A stretch of 19,749 bases of DNA from Stramenopiles sp. TOSAG23-2 (taxonomy: Eukaryota > Sar). Shown here one piece after another: positions 1 to 9,013 of this stretch; the stretch's first letter is position 1, and every line of letters starts with the position of its first letter. The stretch spans positions 1 to 19,749 of the forward strand of contig LT649575.1 of the NCBI GenBank assembly GCA_900128395.1, read 5' to 3'. A program made the translations under genes and the position numbers. The notes beneath the pieces are model-generated. The model worked only from the letters and a program-made list of their open reading frames with translations. It was not told the origin of the DNA and ran no database searches.

Positions 1-156
1 CCCCATGTAACGCTTTGCTAAGGTGGGTTGCTACACTATCATGTAAGAGGTTTTGTAATATAAATATTTACGATTCATTGTCCATCTTTATTGCCAAAGT
101 TCCTAGCTTTCCAGCTTTCCAGCTTTCTATAGAATAATATATTGTACGAGTACACA

Positions 157-372
157 CTACATCACCAGTACACCATTGCATCCAACGTGGCTACAAAATG
201 TGACGGTAACTTTTACGATAGCTTGGTTATCCGTGTCATTATTCTTGTTACTATCGCTTGTATCCTTGTTATTGTTACTTTTCTTGTTATTACCGCTGCC
301 ACTTTTGTCGTGTACAACATTGTCATCGTAACTGGTCAGCTGCACCTCTTTTGCAGTGACCGATTCCTGCAT
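157..372 (-). CDS. 5' fragment of an LRR-membrane-protein paralogue (partial or broken)
   Basis: An open frame of 71 codons starts at 372 and stops at 157. Residues 1-55 are polar and rich in Asn, Ser, Asp and Lys, which fits a cytoplasmic tail. The end of the frame reads CSHVGCNG (residues 60-67). This matches CSHVGWDG at residues 76-83 of the six-TM LRR protein encoded at 16515-18533, where the motif sits directly before the first membrane segment. I infer a first coding exon of a paralogue. After the motif the frame ends at TAG, and the remaining 156 bases to the window edge have stops and look non-coding on this strand. The rest of the gene is therefore either beyond an intron and outside the window, or lost. 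GT dinucleotides just before the stop could be donors, but none is a strong consensus. The opposite-strand frame at 142-378 is hydrophobic and looks like a shadow. Confidence 0.5.
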   Translation of the reverse strand: MQESVTAKEVQLTSYDDNVVHDKSGSGNNKKSNNNKDTSDSNKNNDTDNQAIVKVTVTFCSHVGCNGVLVM

Positions 373-793
373 TGTTAAGTAGTAGAAAACTACAAATACT
401 GTTTTGTTCTGGATTTAGTTTACTAGCGTTTTAAATTAAGTCTTTAATAGATTCGATTATGCCGTTTTCGGTTTTTGTTTTTAGTTCTAGTTCTTGTTCC
501 TGTCTATGAATATGGAATACGTAGCAATTCATATTTAAATTAAATGTTTTGATACTATAATTAACGCGTTCCATTTAGATTTCAATAATAGTATTTAAGA
601 ATTAAGAAGATATTTGATATTTATTATTATTTAAGAAGGAAGTAGGCAAAACAATTACAAGAGTAATGCTGTTGCGATAACGCCCTAAAACAATGCTATT
701 ACGGGCTAGGATTGTTTTTTTTTTGTTTTTTTTGTTTTTTTTGCATCCTTGGATAGGTTACTTTTGCGCCATAAAGTCTATAAAGATTCTTCG

Positions 794-916
794 GAAAATG
801 TAAGATCAAACAATAGGGTTTGAGAATAAAAAGTCCAAAACGTAAGATCATAATTAGAATAATCTAAGTGCAATTTTAAGTATAATTTTCCCCTCGTTGA
901 TAGATCTTACATTTTC
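794..916. repeat. 14-bp inverted repeat with ~95-bp spacer
   Basis: GAAAATGTAAGATC at 794-807 is the exact reverse complement of GATCTTACATTTTC at 903-916. The core GTAAGATC also occurs in direct orientation at 842-849. The 123-bp unit could be a short MITE-like element or a regulatory inverted repeat. I see no clear target-site duplication and no second copy in the window, so identity as a mobile element is not established. Confidence 0.45.
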
Positions 917-1248
917 GTTTTCTTGAGTTTGATGAAGATATCAATAAGTAGAATAAGGAAGGTAATAGTATACAAAAAAGCCTAATTTAGTACAAAGTTA
1001 GATATACTAAATACTATATTACACCTATTAAAGATAACAATGATACAATGATACGATGATACGTCTCTATATCCTCTATCTTCTATGCTATGCTATATCC
1101 ATCTATATGATATAATAGTAATGTAGTAAATTGATACATTACAATGCTATGTAGTGTATTCCGATATTATAGCATGATCATAGCATTATCGCTTTTGAGA
1201 TGTCTCGATTTTAACTAGGTATATATTAGTATCCTAACAACTACAAAT

Positions 1249-1484
1249 GTACACGAATACAAAACTTTCTTTTTTTTGAATTTTGACAAATTTTAACTGA
1301 ATTTACAGTAAATATTGTTAATAATGGTAATAGTATAATTTATATATATTTATTTTGTTTTAATAAGTACACGAATACAAAACTTTCTTTTTTTTGAATT
1401 TTGACAAATTTTAACTGAATTTACAGTAAATATTGTTAATAATGGTAATAGTATAATTTATATATATTTATTTTGTTTTAATAA
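1249..1484. repeat. Tandem direct duplication, period 118 bp
   Basis: Bases 1249-1366 are repeated immediately at 1367-1484, and I find no difference between the copies. The unit is AT-rich and non-coding, starts GTACACGAATAC and ends GTTTTAATAA. There is no shared base at the outer edges beyond the unit, so the junction is blunt. It belongs to the same class as the duplications at 3679, 4997, 5963, 6437, 7473, 8755 and 12705. Confidence 0.93.
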
Positions 1485-1630
1485 AATCGCTTGTATTAAA
1501 CACTATTCCTATACTAAAGGGGTAAAAAAAACAAATTAAAAATTAAAAATAAACATTTTAATATACCATTATTAACACAATTTACTGTAACAATCATGAG
1601 ATAAACCAGGATATATCGTTTGGATGAACA

Positions 1631-1730
1631 TTTTATTTGTCAGGAGATGATTTTATTAAGTACAACTCATATTTACATTTAACATATACACAGAGTCTAT
1701 TATCTTAGTATACGCAAAAACATACCTACC
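1631..1730 (+). repeat. Dispersed ~100-bp repeat, left copy
   Basis: The stretch starting TTTTATTTGTCAGGAGATG is found again at 19476-19577 in the same orientation. The core (about GTCAGGAGATG to CATATACACAGA) is nearly identical with one C/T change and about 65 bases long. The 3' third is diverged by small indels but still alignable (TTAGTATA, then ACAYACCTA). It lies about 1.26 kb upstream of the start of the left LRR paralogue fragment and about 250-350 bp upstream of the IFT122 start. It has no coding frame and no recognisable terminal repeats. Confidence 0.8.
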
Positions 1731-1829
1731 AATATTGTAGTATTGGAATAGCATTGAATAGTGGGGGAATAGCATTAATAATTAAAAATCCAAAAAATAA
1801 AAAATAAAAATCATTAAACAAAATATTTA

Positions 1830-1847
1830 CACTCGTTCGAACGTGTG
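1830..1847. promoter_or_regulatory. Imperfect 18-bp palindrome upstream of IFT122
   Basis: CACTCGTTCGAACGTGTG is a palindrome with a single T:T mismatch pair; the inner CGTTCGAACG is perfect. It sits about 135 bases before the IFT122 start codon in otherwise AT-rich sequence. It could be a binding site for a dimeric regulator. This is inference from symmetry and position only, and no known ciliary X-box is seen here. Confidence 0.3.
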
Positions 1848-1982
1848 ATAGAGAGAAGGGAAACCGAAAATATTTCAAAAACATAATTATCATTTTTCTT
1901 TTTCTTGTGTGTGGTTTTTCTATATATATACAGTGTCACAATATAATTGTCTAATCATTATATAAATCGTATATATTAAACA

Positions 1983-4900
1983 ATGCGAACAAAAGTATTA
2001 TGGTCGGATTCAATGCCAATGAGGCATGAAAAATTACCACCAGTATGGTCCATAGCATTCAAACCAAACGGTTCACAAATGATTGTTGGTGTTGGGAACC
2101 GTGTATTAGTATATGATGCATTGGATGGTGATTTGCAACATTCATTGAAAGGGCATAAAGATACTGTATATGCCGTAACATATTCTGCTGATGGTAAACG
2201 GTTTGCATCTGGTGATGCAGCTGGTACTATTATCATCTGGACATCAAAAGCAGAAGGTATATTAAAATATACACATAAATGTGGAATACAACATTTAGCA
2301 TATAATCCAGTAACACATTCATTAGCATCTTGTACTGAAAATAATTTTGGTATATGGTCACCAGAACAAAAAAACGTGAAGAAATTTGGCGTGAAATCAC
2401 GTATATGTTGTTGTGCATGGACGAATGATGGTCAATATTTAACATTAGGTCAATTTAATGGGACTATTACTTTGCATAACAAAGATGGCGAAGAAAAAAT
2501 TAGTATTGTACGTAATAATAAATATATATATTATTCCCCTCTCCCCCCCCCATGTTCTTAAAATAAATTTCATTCAAACAATTCTCTAACATATGGATAC
2601 ACCACAACCTCCTCATATACATGCATACCAACACAACCACAGGAACGACCATCTGGCTCACCAATTTGGTGTTTACAATGGAAACCACCCAAAGATGATC
2701 AACCATACGATGTATTAGCAGTTGGTTGTTGGGATCAAACATTATCCTTTTATCAAATATCTGGTGCACAAATTAAAAAAGATCGTAAACTTGGTTTTGA
2801 TCCATGTTGTTTACAATATTGTGGCGATGGTGAATATTTAATCATTGGTGGTAGTGATCATAAAGCATCATTATGGACAAAAGAAGGTATACGTTTAAAA
2901 ACGTTAAGTGAGCAAAAAGATTGGGTTTGGTCCATAGCAGCTCGACCAAAACATGATGATATTGCAATTGGTACAAATGATGGACAAATCGAATTGGTAC
3001 AAATGTTATTTAACACGGTACATGGTTTGTATAAAGAACGATATGCATATCGTGATTACATGACCGATGTCATCATACAACATTTAATAAGTGATAAAAA
3101 AGTACGTATTAAATGCCATGATTACGTGAAAAAAATTGCTGTTTACAAAGATCGTTTAGCAGTACAATTACCAGATCGTATTATCTTATATGAAGTGATG
3201 AAAGATGGTAGTGAAGGTAAAAGTGGTAAAGTAAAATCTTCCTCTGCAAATATGCATTACAGAGTCAAAGAACGTATTAATAAACGTTTAGATTGCAATT
3301 TATTAGTCATGACCAGCCAACATGTGATTTTATGCCATGAGAAAAAATTACAATTGTTTACTTTTTCTGGGCAAAAAAAACGTGAATGGGTATTGGAATC
3401 GGTTATACGATATATCAAAGTCATTGGTGGTGCACCTGGACGGGAAGGTGTTTTAATTGGTTTGAAAAATGGTTCCGTATATGAAGTATTTGTTAACAAT
3501 CCATTTCCAATATTATTAATTAGTAATATACAAGGTAGTGTACGCTGTTTAGACCTATCGATGACGAAACGTAAATTAGCAGTAGTGGATGATAAAAATA
3601 CATGCTTAGTGTATGATTTAAAAACAAAAGAATTGTTATTTAAAGAAAACAATGCAAATAGTGTAGCATTTAATACGGAAATGGAAGACATGTTGTGTTT
3701 TTCCGGACCAAATAATATGCTTAGTATTAAAACCGGGACATATCCAGTACATCGACAAAAGATGCAAGGTTTCGTTGTTGGGTTTTCTGGCAGTAAAATA
3801 TTCTGTTTAAATATTGTTGCAATGCAAAAATGGAAGACATGTTGTGTTTTTCCGGACCAAATAATATGCTTAGTATTAAAACCGGGACATATCCAGTACA
3901 TCGACAAAAAATGCAAGGTTTCGTTGTTGGATTTTCTGGCAGTAAAATATTTTGTTTAAATATTGTTGCAATGCAAACGATTGATGTACCACAAAGTGCA
4001 TCATTATATCGTTACTTGGAAGATCGTAAATACGATGATGCATATGGTGTAGCATGTCTAGGTGTCACGGAAAACGATTGGCGTTTACTTGGTACGGAAG
4101 CATTGGAGAAAATGCAATTAAAAATTGCACGTAAAGCATTTGTACGAGTTAAAGATATGCGTTACATTGAATTATTAAATCACATCGAGCAATCTAGAAA
4201 AGGTGCAATACGTGATGGTAATAAAGATGACAATGTATTTTTAGGTCGTATTTTAGCCTATCAAGGTCGTTACGCAGAAGCAGCAAAAGTATTTGAACGT
4301 GTAAATGTTGATCATGCTATTGAAATGTATACGGATTTACGTGATTGGGAACAAGCTAAGAAATATGCACAAAAATCACGCTCAGTGGATGTCAATGATT
4401 TAGTACGTCAACAGGCGGAATGGAGTCGTGATACGGCAGATTGGAGAAGTGCAGCTACGATGTTTGCCGATAGTGGTGATTATGAACGTGCCGTACAATT
4501 ATTGATGGAACATGGTGGTATGGAACAATTGATTATTTTATCAAGAAAATTACCAAAAGAAGATGCAAATTTAAAAACAATTGCAAATTATTTCATGACA
4601 AATAAACATCATAAATTTGCAAAGGAAGTCTACATTAAAATGGGTGCCGTGGAGGCATTGATGAAATTGTTAATGGCAAATTCAGATTGGGAAGAAGCAA
4701 TGGATTTAGCATCCAAATATCCTGGACAGTTTGATGATAGTGTATTTGAACCATATGCACAATATTTAGCCGGTGAAGATCGTTTCGAGGAAGCACAAGC
4801 GGCATATAGACGTGCTGGGAAACCATTAATGGCTATTAAATTAGTTGCATCATTAGCACAAAATGCATGTATTGAAGGGCGCTTTATAGATGCTGCACGT

Positions 4901-6045
4901 CATTATTTTGAACTTGCAGAGGAACATTTAGATGTTGTTGCAAAGTTAAGGCGACGTGGGACGCAAGGAACACCTGGTACAGGAACCGAGCGTGTGCATT
5001 TACGTAAAGCTAAAACTGCAGATGAACTTGCATCATTGTACCATGGTTATAATTTCATATGGCAATATACGGAAGAACCATTTACAACATTGGATACAGA
5101 GACTGTCATTTACGTAAAGCTAAAACTGCAGATGAACTTGCATCATTGTACCATGGTTATAATTTCATATGGCAATATACGGAAGAACCATTTACAACAT
5201 TGGATACAGAGACTGTTTTTAACGTATCGCGATATTTATTAAATATGTTGGGTGGTTTAGATCATGATCCAGAAGGTATTTCACGTGTACATATATTATA
5301 TGCATTAGCACAAACGGCACAGCAATTGGAAGCATATAAAACGGCACGATGGGCATATGATCGTTTAGGAACATATGCCGTCCCATCTTCATGGAGAGAT
5401 TCCATCGATTTAGCAATTGTTTCCATACAAGCAAAACCATTTAAAGATAAGGAAGAATTAACACCTATATGTACCAGATGTTACACATCGAATCCATTAG
5501 TAAATACAAATGGTGATTGTTGCGTTCAATGTGGTCAACATTTCCATCGTTGTTTTTTAACATTTCATTCGTTACCATTAGTTGAATTTACCTTGCCACA
5601 AGGAATGTCCCATGAGGAAGGTATGAAATTATTAGAAATGGATGCACCAATTGATGGTACTAGCAATACAAATGCAAATAGTATTATGAGGGAAAATGAT
5701 GACATGGATAATAAAATTGATCAATGGCGTGCTAGTGTAGCAACTGGTAACAAAGGTAGTAGCACAGGTAGGAAAGCAGTGGAAGATGAATTCACACAAC
5801 GTTGTTTACGGTTCGATAGTAAACATTATAGCCCAGTAATAGTAGATGAAAATATCTTAATGGCATTGTCACGAGAAGATGTTTTTGTAATGGAGGATGA
5901 TTTAGGCATCCGATATTTTAGAAATATGGTCGGTGATGGTGTAGATATCGTGTTGCATAAACGACGGTTCTTTGGTGGTAATGATTATGAATTTGCACAA
6001 TTAAAAGGGGAAAACGGACCATTTGTAGAGAAGGTCGAAGAGTAA
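1983..6045 (+). CDS. IFT122: Intraflagellar transport protein 122 (IFT-A complex), frame broken by two tandem duplications
   Basis: This is a homologue of IFT122/WDR10, a core IFT-A subunit that drives retrograde transport in cilia and import of membrane cargo. Exon 1 (1983-2507, 175 codons) holds WD40 repeats with family motifs such as [17 protein letters not shown] and WSPEQK. Exon 2 runs from 2643 to the stop at 6043-6045. The WD40 part ends with [12 protein letters not shown] and SGSKIFCLN, followed by [17 protein letters not shown] and TPR-like helices (for example [16 protein letters not shown]). A CxxC/CCxxC zinc site follows at about residues 1032-1052. Length is 1222 residues once one copy of each in-gene duplication is left out, close to the ~1200 usual for the family. 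As written, the 149-bp and 110-bp repeats each shift the frame, so translation would stop early after 3959 and after 5242. The second zinc pair found near the C terminus of animal IFT122 is absent (FFGGNDYEF...GPFVEK). Identity is very secure; intactness is uncertain. Confidence 0.95.
2508..2642 (+). other. IFT122 intron 1 (135 bp)
   Basis: The donor is GTACGTAA at 2508 and the acceptor is CACAACCACAG ending at 2642. Splicing joins GEEKISI to ERPSGSPIW in phase 0, which matches the conserved GEEK-x-x-IERP-x-G-x-x-SPIW order of the family. The intron contains in-frame stops and a C-run (CCCCCCCC near 2542-2550). It is the only intron needed in the 4-kb gene. Confidence 0.88.
3679..3977 (+). 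repeat. Tandem direct duplication in IFT122, period 149 bp, copies differ only synonymously
   Basis: Bases from 3679 to 3828 recur with a 149-bp shift up to 3977. The unit encodes residues MEDMLCF to LNIVAMQ. I see three substitutions: 3761 G versus 3910 A (Lys), 3782 G versus 3931 A (Gly) and 3803 C versus 3952 T (Phe). All are silent third-position changes. The period is not a multiple of three, so the second copy is out of frame with the first and the ORF ends at 3959. Both copies contain AAG|GTTTCG; removing 3769-3917 as a GT-AG intron would restore the protein. Confidence 0.95.
4997..5216 (+). repeat. Tandem direct duplication in IFT122, period 110 bp
   Basis: 4997-5106 is repeated without difference at 5107-5216. 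The unit encodes [18 protein letters not shown] through LDTETV. The period shifts the frame by two, and reading through copy 1 leads to a stop at 5240-5242. A single copy runs straight on into FNVSRYLL. The unit holds no AGGT, so unlike the 3679 repeat it cannot be removed as a GT-AG intron that restores the sequence. Confidence 0.95.
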
Positions 6046-6192
6046 AAACAAAATGAAGGTTTTGTAAAATTCGCGTGGACGGTTCTTTGGTGGTAATGAT
6101 TATGAATTTGCACAATTAAAAGGGGAAAACGGACCATTTGTAGAGAAGGTCGAAGAGTAAAAACAAAATGAAGGTTTTGTAAAATTCGCGTG
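5963..6192 (+). repeat. Tandem direct duplication over the IFT122 stop codon, period 115 bp
   Basis: 5963-6077 is repeated at 6078-6192 with no visible difference. The unit carries the last 27 codons of IFT122, its TAA and about 30 bases of 3' sequence ending TTCGCGTG. The first copy already contains the stop at 6043-6045, so the protein is not affected. The second copy is downstream sequence only. Confidence 0.93.
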
Positions 6193-6419
6193 ATCTGAGG
6201 AGATGAGAGAAGAGAATTGTGGTTAGTTTTTGCCAGTTTTTGCCGGTCTGACCCTTTTGAGCGGGGAGTGTCGAGAGCAGCGAGAGTAACTTTTTTCTAT
6301 AAAAAAATTTTACTCTAAAAATTAATTTTATATATGATATCAAATATTTTAAATAATTTGTATAAAATTAAATATAACTTTAATTTTAAAATTGACTCCA
6401 ACCACCTTCCTCTTCTCGC

Positions 6420-6422
<3 letters not shown>

Positions 6423-6465
<43 letters not shown>

Positions 6466-6696
6466 CGTTCATGTTTTCAAGTACTTCCTATTCCTTACTC
6501 TGATTTCTCACTTAATTTTGCTTTCGTATTTTTCCAATAGAAAATAATTTGCATCAATATGACTACTCTCTCTCTCTCTCTCTCTCTCTCTCCTCCGTTC
6601 ATGTTTTCAAGTACTTCCTATTCCTTACTCTGATTTCTCACTTAATTTTGCTTTCGTATTTTTCCAATAGAAAATAATTTGCATCAATATGACTAC
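6423..6696. repeat. (TC)n microsatellite plus tandem direct duplication, period 130 bp
   Basis: A (TC)n tract fills about 6423-6462 and again about 6567-6592. Bases about 6437-6566 are repeated at 6567-6696, from the end of the TC tract through TCCTCCGTTC to ATATGACTAC. On the minus strand the right-hand copy carries the last ~23 codons and the stop of the MPDU1-like gene; the left-hand copy is then a non-coding echo of that end. Tract length makes the exact edge within the TC run uncertain. Confidence 0.9.
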
Positions 6697-7449
6697 ATTT
6701 AATGTAACACCAACCACAGTTGATCCAATGATATATGGTCGAGAGCTTTCCGATATACCTTTCTCTTGTAAATTTGTAAATAATCGTCCTAAACTTCCAG
6801 CAACTTGTAGAAACCATGTTACGACGGATAATCTACCAGTTTGTTTTGCGTTAAAATTTGCAGCAATTTGTGGAATACGTGATAAGATATTAAAGACACT
6901 ACTAAAGATTGGTAATATCCACCAATACATTGGGTCTAAACCATAAAATAATCCAAATGCACTTCCAAATATTAATGAGATAATGCTAAACATAAATGTT
7001 ACACTTGGTTTTTCCGTAGATGGTAAATAAAACCAAAATAACATCACTATTAATATATTTTGAACTAATACAACTAATTGTTCTCCATAGGTGACGAAAT
7101 CATTTCCGTTCAGTATATTAAACACTGTGATAGGCAAGAAAGATGCTACATCCATATATAAACTTGCACCACTTAAACCTTTTACGTCTTGAGCTACAAT
7201 AATATTCAAAACTTGTGGAATTTTGAAAATAAATGCACCAGCTATTATTCCAAGATTAATGACTTTTGATATTGTTTGTCGAAGGCAATCAATATCAAAG
7301 AAATTGAAATTCTGAAAATATTCTTCAAAACATGTTTCAGTAAATATAAAAAATCTTAAATCCGTTGGTAATTTTTTTGCTGCATATACATTTACAATCG
7401 TTGTAAATACAATAGCAAGAATAAGAAATATATATATTTTTTGTAACAT
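6625..7449 (-). CDS. MPDU1: MPDU1-like PQ-loop membrane protein (dolichol-phosphate-mannose utilisation)
   Basis: The product has 274 residues and resembles MPDU1/SL15, an ER membrane protein needed for use of dolichol-phosphate mannose and glucose in N-glycan and GPI assembly. The start at 7449 gives an N-terminal hydrophobic stretch (residues 3-22) that may be a signal anchor. The first PQ loop is in LGIIAGAFIFKIPQVLNI followed by KGLSGASLYMD, and the second is in LSRIPQIAANF followed by QTGRLSVVTWFLQVAGSLGR. The closing helix ends QIIFYWKN, as in animal MPDU1 (FYWN). About seven hydrophobic segments are visible, as expected, and length is slightly above the human ~247. No intron is needed. 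The gene is convergent with IFT122 and is flanked by tandem duplications on both sides: one covers its 3' end, the other starts 24 bases upstream of its ATG. Confidence 0.9.
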   Translation of the reverse strand: MLQKIYIFLILAIVFTTIVNVYAAKKLPTDLRFFIFTETCFEEYFQNFNFFDIDCLRQTISKVINLGIIAGAFIFKIPQVLNIIVAQDVKGLSGASLYMDVASFLPITVFNILNGNDFVTYGEQLVVLVQNILIVMLFWFYLPSTEKPSVTFMFSIISLIFGSAFGLFYGLDPMYWWILPIFSSVFNILSRIPQIAANFNAKQTGRLSVVTWFLQVAGSLGRLFTNLQEKGISESSRPYIIGSTVVGVTLNVVILMQIIFYWKNTKAKLSEKSE

Positions 7450-7472
7450 TTTTGAAATTTGTTTTTTTAATT

Positions 7473-7728
7473 TTTTGAATATTTTAGGGGGATGTACTAA
7501 TTTTATAAATTTCTTTAATTTGTTGATATTTTAATTTTTATATTGTGTTGTATAATTATAATATAATGAATACAAATTCTCCCAATAATTTTTAATATCT
7601 TTTTGAATATTTTAGGGGGATGTACTAATTTTATAAATTTCTTTAATTTGTTGATATTTTAATTTTTATATTGTGTTGTATAATTATAATATAATGAATA
7701 CAAATTCTCCCAATAATTTTTAATATCT
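7473..7728. repeat. Tandem direct duplication upstream of the MPDU1-like gene, period 128 bp
   Basis: 7473-7600 is repeated at 7601-7728 with no difference seen. The unit begins TTTTGAATATTTTAGGGGG and ends TTTTTAATATCT. It covers the likely promoter and 5' UTR of the leftward MPDU1-like gene, so that promoter would be present twice if the duplication is real. Confidence 0.93.
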
Positions 7729-8754
7729 ATTATATTATTTATTCATACGATGATTTGCAATGATTATGGATTGTTATTTTATTTTGTTTTTCTTTTTTTT
7801 TGTATATTTTGAATTTTTGTATTATTTGTCTATGTTTGTTGGTGGGGATGATTTTTGGATTTTTTGGATTTGTGAAATTGAAGGTTTGCGTAGAGTAAGA
7901 AGTACAAAAGAAGGGAAAATCCTGTAGTTGCGTCTTTCTTGCGTTTCTTTTTCCAGGAGGAGAGAATTCTCTCTGCTTTTTCTTGCCAGCGGGCCAGGGG
8001 GTGCCGACGATTTCTCATGCTATCCACTGGCTATCTGGCTATATTAAAATATTATACCACTATTTATTCATAATGTAAACAAAATTAAAATACAGTTCCA
8101 GCGTTCCAGCTTCCAGCATAATATGGCGTAAATACAAGTTAATAAGATGAATCCTTAAAACGTAATTGTGTTGAATATTTAAGACTTCATGGCGCAAAAT
8201 TTACCTATCAAAGGATATTATTATATACATATTAATATAGCAAAGAAAAAAGCAAAAATTTGATGCCAACTCCCTTCTTTTCTCTTTTAGTTTTTATCTT
8301 TTCTTGCTTTCCGGGCTTTCTTGCTTTCTTGGCTTTCTTCTTTCTATTTTTAAAAAAGGTAATTTCCGAAGTAATATTTAAGGACTTGAATATTATCAAT
8401 ATTAAAATTAAATATAAAAATAAATTTACTCCTACTCCGTTGAAAAATCTTAAACTTATGCGCAGCAGAGCGCAGATACCATTTTCGCATATAATACCAT
8501 TATACATTATACACTCTTACACTACTCTGGATCCAGAGATTTTCCTTGATGCCACAATGCCACAATAATTATAATACCACCCTGGAAAATATGCCATTAC
8601 CTAGGTATACTATAGCTCTGTACTGGATTATTACACGATTACACTGGCTGTAGCAGGCGAAGATGAGGGGATCGAGTAACACAACAGTATAATTATTTAA
8701 CAACAATAACAACAACAACAACAACAAACAACAACAACAAACAACAACAAAACT
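7729..8754. other. Intergenic region, no supported gene
   Basis: This lies between the divergent MPDU1-like gene and the PDZ-like gene. Open frames at 7830-8027 (-), 8232-8507 (-) and 8260-8568 (+) are low-complexity, overlap on opposite strands and resemble no family, so I do not call them. Visible structure: a pyrimidine-rich GCTTTC repeat at about 8304-8345, a TTCCAGC cluster at about 8095-8117 that echoes one at 109-126, and a CAA/AAC tract from about 8699. Confidence 0.55.
8699..8754 (+). repeat. AAC/CAA microsatellite
   Basis: A run of AACAACAAT and CAACAACAA units, interrupted by single extra A bases, lies 260-315 bases before the PDZ-like gene start. It is probably in the promoter or 5' UTR. 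A CACACACACACA stretch follows within the next duplication unit. Confidence 0.85.
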
Positions 8755-8992
8755 ATAAAAAAAAATATTAATAACAATTTATCAATAGCAATACACATAC
8801 ACACACACACATACTACACCATCAAAACACTCCCTCCCATTTCATCTCACATACTCTCATCCCAAAAAGAAAAATAAAAAAAAATATTAATAACAATTTA
8901 TCAATAGCAATACACATACACACACACACATACTACACCATCAAAACACTCCCTCCCATTTCATCTCACATACTCTCATCCCAAAAAGAAAA
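8755..8992. repeat. Tandem direct duplication upstream of the PDZ-like gene, period 119 bp
   Basis: 8755-8873 is repeated at 8874-8992, from ATAAAAAAAAATATTAAT to CATCCCAAAAAGAAAA. No internal difference was seen. It ends 21 bases before the start codon of the PDZ-like gene, so it would double the 5' UTR if real. Confidence 0.92.
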
Positions 8993-9013
8993 AACTACAA
9001 CACCTGTAAAACA

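Larger units (their letters stand above)
373..1982. other. Intergenic region between divergent genes
   Basis: This stretch lies between the left-end LRR paralogue fragment (transcribed leftward) and IFT122 (transcribed rightward), so it should hold both promoters. It is very AT-rich with no supported coding frame. It contains a T-run with G interruptions (715-742), a 14-bp inverted repeat (794-807 and 903-916), ATGATAC-type short repeats near 1037-1061, a 118-bp tandem duplication (1249-1484), a dispersed repeat (1631-1730) and a palindrome (1830-1847). A TATATATATA stretch at 1921-1930 lies about 55 bases before the IFT122 start codon, but AT content is too high to call it a TATA box. Confidence 0.6.

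Noticed and set aside
142-378. 78-codon plus-strand hydrophobic frame at the left end
   Set aside because: It is the complement of the Asn/Ser-rich minus-strand frame that shares the CSHVG motif with the LRR protein. The hydrophobicity is what complementing Asn/Ser codons produces.
671-682. GTTGCGATAACG, resembling half of an animal X-box for ciliary genes
   Set aside because: The right half does not fit the consensus and it lies 1.3 kb from the IFT122 start, so it is likely chance.
715-742. T-run with regular G interruptions as a possible terminator or poly(A) tail of a retro-copy
   Set aside because: No gene body, target duplication or coding remnant lies next to it; similar runs are common in this AT-rich DNA.
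7830-8027. 65-codon minus-strand frame
   Set aside because: Lys/Leu-biased, short, with no homology I recognise and no splice or start context; not supported as a gene.
8260-8568. Overlapping open frames on both strands, one rich in Phe and Leu
   Set aside because: The sequence is pyrimidine-rich and low-complexity, the reverse strand is equally open and Lys-rich, and neither translation resembles a family. Composition alone explains the frames.
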